DNA of 64,000 nt from Austropuccinia psidii. Its lineage: Eukaryota > Basidiomycota > Pucciniomycetes > Pucciniales > Sphaerophragmiaceae. A model generated the notes under the pieces. That model made no database searches, was not told where the DNA came from, and worked only from the letters and a program-made list of their open reading frames with translations. How positions within the stretch are numbered: position 1 is the stretch's first letter; the number at the start of each line of letters is the position of its first letter. This document shows positions 25,205-38,124 of this stretch, one piece after another. The stretch lies in contig JALGQZ010000001.1 in assembly GCA_023105745.1 (NCBI GenBank), positions 66,916,937-66,980,936 on the forward strand, given 5' to 3'. A program made the translations under genes and the position numbers.

Positions 25205-25990
25205 GCTTTTTTTGCATGGTTTTTTACTTTATTAAGCAAAATCTTAAAGCTGGAAGCTGTAGTATGGATGCCAATTCAGTATTTTATAAGAATGTCTGCT
25301 GGGATTCTTGGATTCCATTCTTTTTCTAACATAGCAGGAGTCTGACCTGTGGAATAATTGAGTGATGTCTTATAGGCCAATTCTAATTCAGGTATTAGAG
25401 TAAAACCATCATGGGTAAAGCAATCTGAGTCTTTAAGTTCTAAACAATAGGCACAGAATCTCCTTATCATGTATTCCAAATTTGAAATCATTCTCTCTGC
25501 TAGCCCATCAGTTTGAGTAAAATATGCTGTAGAAAATAATAACTTGGTCCCAAAAAATATATGAATATTGGTCCAACTTGCAGATGTGAACTTGGGGTCT
25601 CTTCCACTTAGTATATTCTTAAATAACCCTGTATGCAAAATAAATCTATTTCAAAGAAGTAGAGCTGTATCCATAGTAGTGTCAGTATTATGATATGGTA
25701 AGAATATGGGATTTTTCTGTATCTTTCTACAATTACTAAACAAGAATTATAACTTCTGTCACCACTTGGGGGAAGTGCTTTGACCCAATCCATGTGAACA
25801 ACTTCCCAAGGGAATTTTGTTTCTTTAATATGGATCATAAGTCCAAATTTCTTTCCTGTAATCCTGTTTGCTTTTTGACATCTGTCACAGGTATGGAAGT
25901 ACTCAATTGCCTATTTTTTCCAAGATGGCCACCATTCCCAGTTTTTCACTTTTTCAAGATTTCTGTCTTCTGACAGGTGTTCATAATAGA
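25205..25990 (-). pseudogene. Integrase core remnant, copy B
   Basis: Reading right to left: an HHCC zinc-binding region with TCDRCQKAN (about 25880), the first catalytic Asp in VVHMDWV, then SGRDPKFTS where Ty3/gypsy integrases normally have SDRxxxF, then TDGLAERM with the catalytic Glu. The second Asp of the DDE triad therefore reads Gly. A frameshift lies near 25620. Inactive. Confidence 0.82.
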
Positions 25991-26003
25991 TGCTACAATG
26001 ACA

Positions 26004-26738
26004 TTAATGAAGAATGGTATTAATAATCAATCTACTGCATAATTTCATTACAAAATAATGTTTGGTTCTGTGGTAAATTATGCTGTCAAATAAGTGAAAC
26101 CTTCCTTCAGAGTAGGAAGTTTCCCATACTTCATCTAGTGAAGTAATCAAAGCTATGTCTTTGCAGTCTTTATCCAGAAAAGCTGTCAAGATATGAAAAT
26201 TATTTTCCTGTTTGGAAGACTCTCTGACTTCTTCAAAGAATTCCGTTCCAATATCAATTATTTTAATGCTTTCAATTGGACTCTGTGGTTCTGCTTCCAA
26301 AGGTAAATAAGCTGGGCTATCAGGAGTATTGGCTAATTCCCACCTGCTAAGTCCATCAGCATTCTTATGAATGTTCCCTGCCTTATGAACTATAGTCATG
26401 TTGCCTCTATATTCTTTAATGGCTATCTTACATCTCAACATATGTCTGTTGGGTTTTTTCATTTTGAGAAGTGATTTTACAGAATTACAGTCAGTTATCA
26501 CCTCAAAAACACTTCCATCAAGATTAAAGTGTAACTTCTCAAGTGCCCATACCAGACATAAGCACTCCATTTGGCTTGCACCATATCTGTATTCTGTTGG
26601 CTTTATTTTCCTTGAGATATAACAATCTGGCCCTTCTGTAGGTTTGTCATCCATAATTTGGACTTGATGTAGGGCTTCCCCTAATACATCCCCACATGCA
26701 TCAATGTAAAGATTGAAAGGTATATTACAGCTTTTCAT
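26004..26738 (-). pseudogene. RNase H domain and spacer to integrase, copy B
   Basis: A 244-codon open stretch. [16 protein letters not shown] and [12 protein letters not shown] supply the Asp-Glu-Asp residues of a Ty3/gypsy RNase [11 protein letters not shown] ends the domain. The spacer after it has [10 protein letters not shown] and [20 protein letters not shown] before the HHCC region. It is one of the longest continuous pieces left in copy B and the reference for judging the misplaced spacer in copy C. Confidence 0.85.
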
Positions 26739-26789
26739 AAGGAGTAAAGGTGCTTCTGTGAGAGCATCCTTATCTTATCATTAGCTTCA

Positions 26790-27625
26790 ATTCTTTTCTG
26801 TGTCATCTCAAATACTGTCTGTCAATCACAGATTCTTAGGAGTGACTTGGCTATAATTGCAAAATCCGTCAGGTGTTGCCTGTGATAGTTGGTAAATTCA
26901 TGAAAAGACCTTATTCTTTTTTTATTCTGGGGTATTTGTTTAAGTAACACTTCTTCTAATTTATTCTTGTCGATATGCAAGCTTAAACTAGAAACAATAT
27001 GTCCCAATGTTTTAAGTTATTCAAAGCCAAAGTTGCATTTCCTGAGTGAAATCTTCATATTCACTCATGCAGCTTGGTCAAGTACTCTTGCAAGTCTTTA
27101 AAGGTGCAAAAATCATGAATCTGAACATATTATTAAATCATAAATATAAATAATGAGCCATCCTTCAGATAATTCTGTAGGGAAGATGGTATTCATCATT
27201 CTTCAATAATGAGATGGAGTATCTTTAATACCAAATGGCATTCTGAGATACTCATAAATACCACAGTGAGTGATAATTCTAATCAATTTTTTGGCCTTGG
27301 GTGTCAAAAAACTTTGATTAACGCCTTTAAATGCATCCATTGAGGTTATATACTTGGCTTTGGATAATTGGGTCAAAGCTTCTTGAATTCTGGGAATTGA
27401 AGACCTATCTGAAACTGTGTAGGTATTCAATGCTCTAAAACCTCCAACCATCCTTGATTTATTATTATTCCAAGCAATAATAACAGAAGTTGTCACTTCA
27501 AATTCTACATTATGGCCTACTTTTCTTAGGGCACCAAGTTGTATCAACTCTTGGATATGTTTTTCCAAGGCTTATCTAGCTCTGGGGATTTCTGGGTAAG
27601 CTGGTCTTCTAAGTACTGGAGGTTA
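26790..27625 (-). pseudogene. Reverse transcriptase remnant, copy B
   Basis: Fingers and palm are clear at 27203-27568: KSRMVGGFRALN, ITSMDAFKG (a catalytic Asp) and HCGIYEYLRMPFGIKDTPSHY. The YIDD active site (about 27140) reads YIYD, losing an aspartate. The connection part (26822-27007) has LGHIVSSLSLHIDKNK and FTNYHRQHLTDFA. Several stops and frameshifts are present, so the enzyme cannot be active. Confidence 0.87.
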
Positions 27626-27839
27626 TGTTTTTTTCAATATAAAGAGTAATATCAGATTCATGTTCTCTAATAGCACCTAATGGTTCATTATCTGAAGCAA
27701 ATGAATTTTGATAGGTTTATAACACATCAATAAGCTCATGCCTCATTTTGGATGATAATAATGGGCTAATCCGTGCTTCAAAAATTTTATCAGTCATGAA
27801 TTCCTCCTTTCAAGTATCTCTATTTGGAGATACTACTGA

Positions 27840-28060
27840 TATTTGATTGGACATATTGGAAAAAGTAAATTTTTTTCTTTTATTTTGTCCAATTGTAAAA
27901 TATCTTTCTTTATCGTTTTTGATGTCAATACCATAAATATTCAAGTCATCATTTCCTAAAAATGATATGTTGAGATGTATAATTGTCCATTACTACTATC
28001 TCTTTCTTCATTCTCACAATTCCTGAAGGGTGTGGAAATGAAATTATAGCAATCTTCACT
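27840..28060 (-). pseudogene. Protease C-terminal remnant, copy B
   Basis: Reading across frames, the - strand gives EIVVMDNYTSQHI, then LGNDDLNIYGID and KERYFTIGQNKRKKF, the end of a Ty3/gypsy retropepsin (its ILGxD element) before reverse transcriptase. The active-site DTG region upstream is not recognisable. This fixes the native place of the NLIMYGIDLH segment that copy C carries elsewhere. Confidence 0.65.
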
Positions 28061-28239
28061 ATATTGTGGTAAGTTAGTATGCATCTCAGTGAATTCAAAG
28101 AAAGCTGTAATCTTTTCAATGGGATAGTAATCTACTGGTGTGTCTTCAGAAATTGCAGAATATTGGTCAGATTCTTCTTTCTCTTCAGCACACTGAACCT
28201 CTTCAATGACTTGAACTTCATTTATTTTAGTCTTTTTGG

Positions 28240-30139
28240 TGAAAGTGTTGGCTAAATGTGAGGTGCTTCCACATTTATGACACTTTAAGACAGGTCTTTC
28301 AGGTCTTTTATCCTTTCTAAAAATCTTTCAGACAATTTTTGACTCCATAGGGTTTCTAGTCCAGTTTTTATAAATTCTTGTCCTAGTAATGATATCTTTG
28401 ATTGCATTAATATAGTCCTCTGTTGAACAGGGTTCTACTCATATGCACTTGATAGAATGTTCAAGCTCTCCTCCACATTTTCTTGATATTCTCATATTAA
28501 TCATTGATTCATACATATCTGGGTTTAAAGCAAATAATCTGTCTTTCTGTTTGAGGAACCAAGTAAATGGCTTATCCTTTTCTGAGTTAAAAATGGAGCT
28601 TTCAAAGGCATTTTTCATTTTGAATCTCCAATAATTATTGGCCCATTTGGTGATTATTTAAGATTTCCACCAAATCCAATCATGTTTACCATGGTCTTGT
28701 CTCATATTGTAATATCATTTATTTGCAGTTCTGGTGAACAAGAAGTGTAATTTTCCCACTATCATTTCACTTGTTATATGAAAATCTTCCTGTAAAATAT
28801 CAATTGTTCTTATGAACTCAGTATGATTATATTCTACTTCACCAGAGAATGTTGTCCATTCTTCTAATTTGGGAATCTCTTTTGAACAGATTGCATTTTC
28901 TCCTAGAAAAGGGGTTAAAATCTCTTTCACAGAAAGTTTTTCTTCAGTCAAAGGTGTAGAATGTCTGAGAATATGTGAATTTGGTTGATAACTCTTATGA
29001 ATTTGATCTACATGTGCAATTATTTAATTCTTTAATTTCTTCCTTTCACTTTCACTTCTTGCCAAATGTGTGGCAAGAATAGTATTATGAACTATTTCTT
29101 CAACATGAGCTCTCAGAATTGCGAGCTGTTCATTAATCTTATTAATGGAAAGATCTTCCAATTAATCATTCTGTACTTGACATTCTCTTTCAATTCTGCC
29201 ACATGTGTTTTAAATTGACTCAATTTTGGAATTTGTCACTTTATGCAATTCAGCAAAAGCTCTGTCATTATTTTTCAAGTCATTAGTATCGGAGGTTAAT
29301 TTATTAAATTTTGCATCAAATTTGCCAAGTTGTACATCAATACAAAATTTGATAAGTCTTATTTCATCTATTATTTGCATGGAAAGTTCTTTTTCATCCT
29401 TTCATTCTCCTTGGCTGTGAATTCCATAAGAGTTCTGGCCATATTGAATACACTTTTCATGGATGGAGGCTCAAATTTGGGGAGCCTGTACCCTTGTGGT
29501 TAAGGTCTGTGCCAATTGACTTTGCCTTTGCCCTTTCCTTGATTGTTCTTGAGACCTCTCTAATTCCTCTGAGGTCCTTTGGGCATGTCCTTGGACACTT
29601 CTGGAGCTGGTTTATTCCACTGGGCCTTTTTTTTCCCAAAGCTGGGGTCATTTCCAACTCTTTCTTCTGGTATATGGATAAAAGACTTTGGTTCTTCACC
29701 CAATTCTTTATCTTCTTTAAACTTGTCTTTGCAAGACAATGGACTACATCCTCCTAAGAGTACTAGGGTCTTCTCCTTACCCAGAAAGCTCTTGATGTGT
29801 AAGTAGGAGTTAATAGCCCCCTGCAAAAGGCTTGGGAATATTTCCCACTCCTCTTACTTGGCTGCTCTGTACCAGTTTTTGTACTGGGACTGATATATTT
29901 CTATGTCTTCCACTTGGAAATGGTTCAGCCCTTAAAAAATTACCTTGAATCAGTTCAGAATCAGAGTTAGTTTCAAATTTTGTAGTTACAGAGCTTTGGG
30001 AATGGGGGGAAACTCTGGCATCCTCCAGACATGTCTTTCTTGAGGAATATTTGCCAGATCTGGACCTGGTCTTGCCTCTTCCCTGACCACATTCATCTGG
30101 TTTTACTGAATAGTTGCTTCCATTTCTGGTATACACCAT
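28240..30139 (-). pseudogene. gag of copy B, broken
   Basis: Starting at ATG 30139, gag runs through several frames: an N-terminal piece with SSRKTCLEDAR and SGRHRNISVP; a piece with INSYLHIKSFLG (29560-29826); a capsid piece (28715-28951) with KLEEWTTFSGEVEY and TEFIRTIDILQEDF; and a zinc knuckle near 28270-28300 reading CHKCGSTSHLANT where the last Cys has become Phe. Copy C keeps the same segments in better shape. Gag packages element RNA into cytoplasmic particles. Confidence 0.82.
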
Positions 30140-30699
30140 TTATACATCAATTTAAAGTCAAAATAAAGGATAAATACAGAAAACACACACCTTTTGGTGG
30201 TTGTTTAGATATTTCTGCTTTTAATAAATTGCCTATTCTAGTAATTTGAACTTCAACACTGTCCTAAGATTATGGACTGGTGATATATCTATTACTGAGC
30301 TTATTACCAGCTGCATTGTATTTCATTAAAGACACTAGAGAGAAAAATAATAAAAGAAAAGTTATTTTTTATACTTTTTAATTTTTTAAGATTTTTTTAT
30401 AAGTTTATTATTCTTTATATTGAAAAATTATTCTTTTTGAAGAGAAAAAAGATTAAAATTTAATATTTTGAGTCAAAATTAATTCAAAGTAACTCAAAGA
30501 ATAAGTTTATAAGTTTTTGGATGTGAAAAATCTATGTGTAAAACAATATAAAATTAAACCAAGTTCCTCAATGAAAAATATTTTAGAGACAATTGCAATA
30601 ATAATTATTTTTTAAACTTCAAATTGAAAGTAAAAAATTATTCAATTAATATATTTTTGAGCTTAAAAATATATTAATTAAGGGTACAAGGCTCAAAAA

Positions 30700-30718
30700 A
30701 CACACCCAGGCCCCCAGA
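30700..30718 (-). other. Primer-binding site region, copy B
   Basis: Directly inside the 5' LTR the - strand reads TCTGGGGGCCTGGG. Copies A (TTTGGGGGCC) and C (TTTGGGGGCCCAGCCGTGA) have the same core. The TGG start fits pairing with a tRNA 3' CCA end; I cannot name the tRNA. Confidence 0.65.
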
Positions 30719-32587
30719 TGTAAGATGTGTCTATGAAACTGTTGATAAAATTACTATTAATCAACAGTACTATGACTTTTCTTATGAAATATAATGACAA
30801 AAATCATTATAACCACAATTAAATAATTAATCAATTACTTATTTCTTTTACTTGTTATAAAATACTAGTGATTATAACAGTAAGCAGTAATTGGCTACAA
30901 GAAGTATTTAATAATAAAGTTATTTTAATATATATCTATATTTCAAGAGAATAAGTATAAATATAATTATTGGAAAAATCAATACTAGAGAAAAACTTTG
31001 AGAATCAATTAAAAACACTCACTAATACTCCAATGAACCTTGGAAAGAATTTGGTAGAGAGATGTGACAGATAAATTGTGGATTTAAAGGATCAAAATTT
31101 AATTTATAACAGTATTGCAACAAATTATAGCTTATTTCTATAATTTCACTTCTTTCTTATTTATTCTGAAAGATCAATACACTTGAGAAAATACTTAACT
31201 AATATCTGCTTGTTGGTAATAATGGTATAATTGGATAATAAGATGATCTGGAAAAAACAGAAAGAGGAGGCCTCTTTTAAGTCAACAACAGCTCACAGAG
31301 GCATTTCATGGAGAAAAATAAACAACTATTGAGTAAGAAAGAAATAATATTTCTTGGATTAATGATTGCATCATTTATTGTCACATAAATGATCATAATT
31401 ACTTAAACAAGGCTTTTACATGACTAAAAACCCATTTATTTTTAAAAATAAAAGAATTAAAAACTGTCAATATTCTTTTATTTCAAAATAAACATTCATT
31501 TCTCAAATTTATCAATGTTATTGGAAATTTCATAACGGGTTATATTTTATGTGAATTTTTGAAGATTCAATGTTTTACATGGAATCAGAAAAATGGACTA
31601 TAGACAAAGCTTCTGATTTTACTTAGGAAACTGTAATTCTTTTTGGTTTATTTTGAGATTGCACTATTCTTCATTGGTCCTGAAAGTCTCAGAAATATTC
31701 ATTAAGCATTGTATTTTGAATGAATTTTTGAGGTTTTTACCTTATTTCTGCATAGCATTTCAAATAGCACATTATAACCTGTTGCTATGAGGTAGATTGA
31801 TAGATACTAGTCCAAAAAGAGTCTAAATTGCTCTTTTGAGTTTTATAAATGGAAAATAATTAAGAATTTACATGGTTACAGGAGTCTATGTTTCTCTTTA
31901 CCTCCTTGTAACATCAAAATAGCAGCTTATTTTCAATTTTCTTATGATTGAATGAGAGTTTAACCTGGTAATCAAGTTCCAAAAAGGGTTTAGTATACTA
32001 ATTGGGCCATTATAAGCCATGGCTCCAAGATTGAGAGCTATCCACGCCTCAGAGACCTCAGAAGTTGGGTACCCTGGCTCTCTTTGATGTCTTTTGTCCC
32101 CCTTAGCTATTTTCACATCAAAAATAGTAATTCAGGCTTAAATACTGATATCTGCTATGAGTTTACCAAAAGTGCATGTAAGAATACCATGTTTCTAAGT
32201 GCCACAAACATGCATAACACTTATTTTAGTGTATATGTAACATGGGTTTTCTCTCATTCCCATTATTTTGGCATGAAATTGATAAGAACAAAATTTTTCA
32301 CAATTCTTTTATGTGGTATTGAAATATCTTCCATATTACCACCTCATAGAGATAACTTAGGCTTATTCACTCTATGGAGCTACCCTAGGTGAAGTTTTTT
32401 TTGGAATCTAAATCTGGTCTTAAATCCATGGATTTCTTCACTCACCAAAAAGTTATTCATCTTTTCTAAAATGAACAATGATGAATTTTGGATATATGCA
32501 TGATTTATGGGTTATGAATAGTTCTAATTTAGTTTTAATGATAATTGTGGCCTCTTTTGGTATGTAAAATATACCTCAAAGCTCACA
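30719..32587 (-). repeat. 5' LTR of copy B (right)
   Basis: 1869 bp, partner of 22705-24553. Both LTRs contain a 102-codon open stretch (24053-24361; 32084-32392) that is about 83% identical between them, but it lacks its start and has a stop in LTR A, so I do not call it a gene. Confidence 0.92.
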
Positions 32588-32592
32588 CCTGG

Positions 32593-33629
32593 AATATTCT
32601 CATGATATATAAATGATATAATTATGATTCAGAAATGAGCTACTACTGCAAAAACCAAAAGTATATTTTATAATTTCTTTCCAATATTTTGATAAAAAAT
32701 AAATGATAGGATCATACATCCTTTCAAGAAGTTCTTAGACAATATTCTACATACAATCTACTAACAGAACTATCTATCACACCAAGGCTTCAATTTGAGG
32801 TACTCAGAGAAGTATTCTAACATAGAGCTTGGGATAATAATTAGTTTTCCTCCCATGTATATTGCAGGTTCCAGAAAAAAATACCTAATAATTCAAGTCT
32901 CATGGGCCTCAATGAGAACTATATTTTCATAAATCAAAAAAGTGTTCAAGAAGTTCATGAAAGAATTTTAGAAATATCAATGAGAGATTTTCTAAATAAC
33001 TATTATTCATTCAAATATTCCTTTATTTTGATTAGAGAGGGAAAAGTTTTTTTTTCATTTTGAAAACAAAATGGTTCCTCAAGCTCTTCTGGGGCTTCAT
33101 ACGGATAGTTTTACTTAATTAGTTAAGTAATTTAGAATTTAATATCACAAAATCTTTTGCATATAAATTTGAATTTATGGTAAAGAAGGAAACTTAATAA
33201 TGTAAAGAAGATATCACATTCTATGATAAAATTATTTCATATTACTAGACTGAGATGGTTTCAATCTTTGTGGATTTATTTTTCTTTAGGGACTCACTAG
33301 AGTAATCTCAGAGGTAGCTTTTGGAAATATCTAAATAATCCTCTCCACTTTATAGTTATATTTTCCCCCTGAGAGCCTGATATAAAATAATCTAAAATAA
33401 GGGAAATGAGATTATCAGGAAAAATCTTAGAGTAATTCTGTCATATTTTGATTCTAGAAATATAAAATCCAGGGTAAGAAGAGGAATATTCTTTTTTGAA
33501 ATATATTCCACTTAGTTAATGAAGGATCCGATATCTTGTGAAATTTTGTTATCATTTGATTCCAAAGGAATATTCAATTAACTGAAAATGAAGTCATTTT
33601 GTGGGCAGAATTTCTTCTAAAAGCTTTAT
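32593..33629. other. Interior of the second inverted-repeat element, left part
   Basis: About 1 kb of AT-rich sequence between copy B and the 160-bp array. The first bases continue the interrupted subterminal repeats. No coding sequence is recognised. Confidence 0.5.
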
Positions 33630-36600
33630 AAAGACCTGACCCTTATAGAAGATTTTGGTTTTCAAAAAGAGGCAAAAACTTCCTCTTCAAATTCATCACC
33701 TGAGGAGGCTTTTAGGACCCAATGTTTTGTTTTTGGCTAAACCTTTTAATAAAAACTCAAATAACCAAAAACAGCCAGCTTGTGACAATGATATTTTGTT
33801 GTATCCTGATTTTGGAGGCCAGTTCTGGTTTTTTTCATATACTTTGTGAAAAATCTCCATAAAGCCCATCTATAAGACTTCCTAACCCCATAAAATACAG
33901 TAATTTTGAGGAAATTATAAATGGCAAAGAATGACCTTTTTCAGGAAATAAAGCCCCTTTAGCCTCATTTTTATGGACAATATCCTTCTCACAGTCCCAG
34001 GTAAAACTTTTGGACTATGACTTATGCCATCTGCTATAACGACTTTGAGAGAATTGTAAAAATGGTGTTTTTGTGACAAAGCTCCCTGGTGTTTTAATTA
34101 GATGATGAGGTGTGTATTTTTTTTCCAAACCTTTGAAAATAGGTCCGACATCCCCTTTGAGTAATTTATGATCTCATCCACTACATTAATTCTGATAAAA
34201 TTGTAAAAAAGGGCCAAAAATGAGTTTTTGGGGGCAAATAAGGTGCCTTGAGCCTCAATTTGATATTCAAAGGTTTTTTGTTGGAAAATCTTTTGTGAAA
34301 AGCTCCACCAGGAGATTTTGAGAAATTTCCCACCTTATCTACTAAAAGAATTCCAAGAAACCTGTAAAAATGGCCAAAAAAAGATGTTTTCTGTGGCAAA
34401 GTGAGGCCCCGCAAGGCTCATTTTATTGGAAAATGTGGTTGTTTCCAAAAGACTCCACAAATTGATTTTTTAAGGAAGCAAAAAGATTCCTCTGACCCTA
34501 TTCACAACAAAAAAACATGAAATTTTCTAAAGAGGTCTTGTTTGTGGCAAATAAGGCCCCTGGTGGCTCATTTTAATAATAAAATGTTGTTCTGTTTGCT
34601 TAATAGGTTCCAAAAAAGGTAAAAGAAACCTAGATAATTCCATTACTCCATAAATGACTGCAAACCTATATAAAATTGAAAAGGATGTCCAAAAATGGCC
34701 TTTATGTGGCATACAAGGTCCCTGGAGCGTCAATTTTATTTCCAGATTTGTTATTGTTTTACACGTTTTTGCAGGAAGTTCTAATAAGACCCCTTTCATA
34801 ATTCCTGAACCTATCCAAAATACAAATTTTCAGAAGATTTTAAAAGGGGGGAAAGCCCTTTTTGTGGAAAAGAAGGCCCATGGAGGCTCAATTGATTCTT
34901 AGAATGTAGTTTATCTTCCAAGATGTTCTTCAAACAGGCCTAAAGAGACCCCTTAAGGTATTTCTGACTCTATGCACCACAAATATGTTTGAAAGAAATG
35001 TAAAAAATCACAAAAATGGCCTTTCCGCAGCCAAATGGTCCCTGGAGCATTGATTTAATTACCAAATGTGTTTTTTTGCCAAATATTTCAGAAAAAAAGG
35101 TCAAAAATACCCCTTGAGGAGCATCTGACCACAACCACCACACCAATTGTCAGAAAATTGTAAAAAGAGGAAAAAAGCCCTTTTTGTGGAAAATAAGACC
35201 CATGGAGGCTCAATTTCATCCCCAAATTTGGTTTTGCTTGTTTGTTTTTTGAAAGGGCTAAAAACACCCCTTGAGGAATTTCTGACTGCATCCACAACAA
35301 AAAAAAACAAAAAAATGTAAAAATTTGCCTTTTTGTGGCAAATAGGGCCTCTAAAGGCTCATTTTTGATTCCCAATTGTGGTTTTGGAAACTTTTTTCAC
35401 TATAAATTCCAAGAGCCCTCTGTAAGATTCCTCTGACACAATTTAGCAAATATTTCTGAGGAAATTAAAAAGGAATTACCAAAAGATCCCCTTTTTGAAG
35501 AAAATAAGCCACTGGAGGCTCATTCCAATAGCCATATGTAGTTTTTCTATCCATATTATTCTTAAAAGATTTAATCAAAGCAACTATATGACTCTTTTCC
35601 AATCCAGCACAAGGTATTGTGAGAAAACTGTAAAAAAATGGCCAAAAAAGGCCTTTATTGTAGAAAATAAGTCACCTGAAGACTTATTGGAATTTTCAAA
35701 TGTGTTTTTGTTTCTTAAGTCTTTTTTAGCATTTATAGAACTCCCCTAGAGTCCTTCTTCACACCATCCACCCCTATAATTCTCAGAAAACTGTAAAAAT
35801 GGCCAAAAATGGCCCTTTTGTGGCCAATATGCCCCCTGGAGGCTCATAATGAGGTTTCAAGGTGGTTTTGTTTTGCTAATTATTTTTTCCAAAAATTTTA
35901 TAAATACCCTTTTAGGAATTTATGAACTCATCTATCCTGAAATCATTTCTGAGAAAAATATAAGAATAATTGCCAAAAAATTCCTTTTCAGAAAATGAGG
36001 CCCATAAAGGGTTATTTTAATGATAAAATTTATTTTTTTCAGCCTTTTTTTGGTGATAAATAGAATCAAGACTCCTGGAGCGCTATATGACCTAATTTAC
36101 CTTGAACAATTTTGATATAGTTGTAAAAGATGTACAAAGAAGCTTCCCGGGGGCTAATTTTAATAGCCAGATGTGTTTTTGTTTTCCTAATTTTTCAAAA
36201 ACAAGTCCAGAAAGACCTCTTATACAATTTCTGACACCATACAATGCAAAAATTCTGCTAAAACTTTAAAATAAAATGGCCAAAAAAGGCCTTTTTGTCG
36301 TAAATAAGGGTCCTGCAGCCTTAGTTTGATTGCCAAAGGTTGTTCTGTTTGTAAAATTCTTTTTTAAACAGGTCTAACATGACTTCCAGAGAATTGTAAA
36401 GAATGGCCTTTTTCAGGAAATAAGGTCCCTGGATGCTCATCATTGGGCCAAATGTGGCTTCATTCACCACTCTTCTTAAGAAATCCACAAATACACCTTC
36501 AGGATTTCTCCGCAACATCCACCACAACCCCTTTTTGAAAATCCTCAAAAATGGCACAAAATGGCTTTTTTGACACAAATAAGGCACCTTCATAATCATT

Positions 36601-36640
36601 TTTTTATTTGTTTGAGCCAAATTTAGGTCTGCCTTATTAT
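33630..36640. repeat. Degenerate tandem array of ~160-bp units
   Basis: About 18-19 diverged copies of one unit. The best-kept block reads like AAATGGCC, CTTTTTGTGG, AAATAAGGCCC, CTGGAGGCTCA, then TTTTAAT and AAATGTGGTTTTG, then CTGAC and CCAC words. Anchor positions (GGCAAATAAGGCCC or its variant) include about 34546, 34709, 34866, 35030, 35188, 35337 and 35498, giving spacings of 149-164 bp. Units differ widely from one another, so the array is old and not homogenised. Short open frames on both strands with recurring peptides (e.g. QGPYLPQ on -) come from the repetition. Confidence 0.88.
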
Positions 36641-38124
36641 TAACGAAGTAAATCCTGAGATCATTACAGTTTATGTGAAAATAAATGCAAATTTTGAAAT
36701 TGAAATTCCCATTTGGGCTTTCTTTTTACTGAATAATAGTTGGCTTTGGCCAAGTTTGGAGTTTTCTTCAAATTTCTGTATAGAGATGTTGATTGGAGCT
36801 CAAAATAACTTTCAAAAAAGGTGCATAGCTTCACTTTTAGTTACTCAAATTATGAAAAAAGTGTGATTTATTAGGAGGAAAAACTGAATTAACCAGTCTG
36901 TTGGTTTATAAATGTGCATTGTATGTAAATTAGCTAGAAATTCTTCCTTCAAAAGACCTCTGTACATATTTCAAATTCATTTTAGCACAAATTTCAATTT
37001 CAGACATCAGGAGCTTTCCTTTAAGCCTTTCTTGGCCATAAAGAACACAACTCTGCTACGTTTGTATTTTTTGTCACTCAATATTCTGTGAATATCCTTG
37101 TTTTATAATTTTCCTTAATAATTGAGAGTTGTTTCAAAATCTTGATTTGACTCTTCAAATAAGAAATTCTAGCGCAGTTGAGAAAGCAGGTTTTAATACA
37201 TATAGACATTAAAATTAATCAGTTTCTGAGACAACAAGTTTTTTTTGTAAATTATTGGGCTCTGTGTTTCTGTTAGCTTTAATAATATATATATATTAAG
37301 ATAGAATTATGTGGTTCCTTTGTGAGATTTCTCAGGTATCATTTCCAATTAAATATATAAACCCACAAGACATTTTCCACAAAGCTGTTTTGTAAAAAGG
37401 AAATACCTTCAAAATACATTTTGATTCCTTCTGTACAGACCTTGAGAAGGTTTTGATAAATAAAATAAACACTTGAGATCTTTGTTGCGGAATATTTCAT
37501 TGAAAAAGACATTGAGCTATGAGAAGCAGAAAAGCTACTTTTAATTATAAGTTCTTTAGCTTTTTAAGTCAAATTAAATTAATTACCTTCAGAATGATAC
37601 TAATAGATAGTGGTAAACAGGAATAATTGGCCTTCTTCTAGTATGCTCATGTTTCCTTCTTAGGATATTGAATCTGAGGAAATGTGCAAAAAATCTAATC
37701 CTTATTTCATGAAATATGAAAATTTCATACAATTAATGATTCATAATTATCCAATTTTTTAATTAACACATTTTATTCTTTTCAAATATATGTGACAAAT
37801 ATATTTTATTTATTGATTTCAGATTGAATGGTACTTCCAGAATCTCGGAAGACATAAAGCTGTAAATATTGTCAGGTCAAATCCACATTAGAGTTGTGGT
37901 ATGATGAAGAACTGCCTGAAATTCAATTCTGAGGTTATTATGCAAAAGGTTCCACTAAATTCAGGGTAAAAGGCTCTAACAAAAATGACAAAAGGTGCCA
38001 TATTTCTCCAATTTTTTTCCTTTTTATTGCATTATCGGGAGTTAGAAGTATCTCAAGGGGTTTTTTCTTGTTATATTTAAAATAAAAATTGAAATTCACA
38101 ATTCATAAAAAGATATTCATTAAG
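36641..38124. other. Interior of the second inverted-repeat element, right part
   Basis: 1.5 kb between the 160-bp array and the right subterminal repeats. No open frame here resembles a transposase or other protein known to me. Composition is AT-rich with ordinary short runs. Confidence 0.5.

Larger units (their letters stand above)
22705..32587 (-). mobile_element. Ty3/gypsy copy B, complete but decayed
   Basis: A 9.88-kb LTR retrotransposon on the - strand. Its LTRs, 22705-24553 and 30719-32587, begin TGTAA and end CTCACA as read on +. Identical 5-bp target duplications (CCTGG) flank it at 22700-22704 and 32588-32592. The order from right to left is LTR, primer-binding site, gag with zinc knuckle, protease remnant, reverse transcriptase, RNase H, integrase, chromodomain-like tail, purine tract, LTR. 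This is Ty3/gypsy order (integrase last). LTR divergence near 12% in the first 185 bp marks an old insertion. Frames are broken and catalytic residues are lost. Confidence 0.92.

Noticed and set aside
34181..35375. Several 69-95 codon frames with recurring QGPYLPQ-like peptides
   Set aside because: They are readings of the ~160-bp tandem array; the frames start and stop at random points of the units and both strands give similar lengths.
33630..36640. CRISPR-like array
   Set aside because: Units are contiguous and degenerate without conserved short repeats and unique spacers, and the DNA is eukaryotic.
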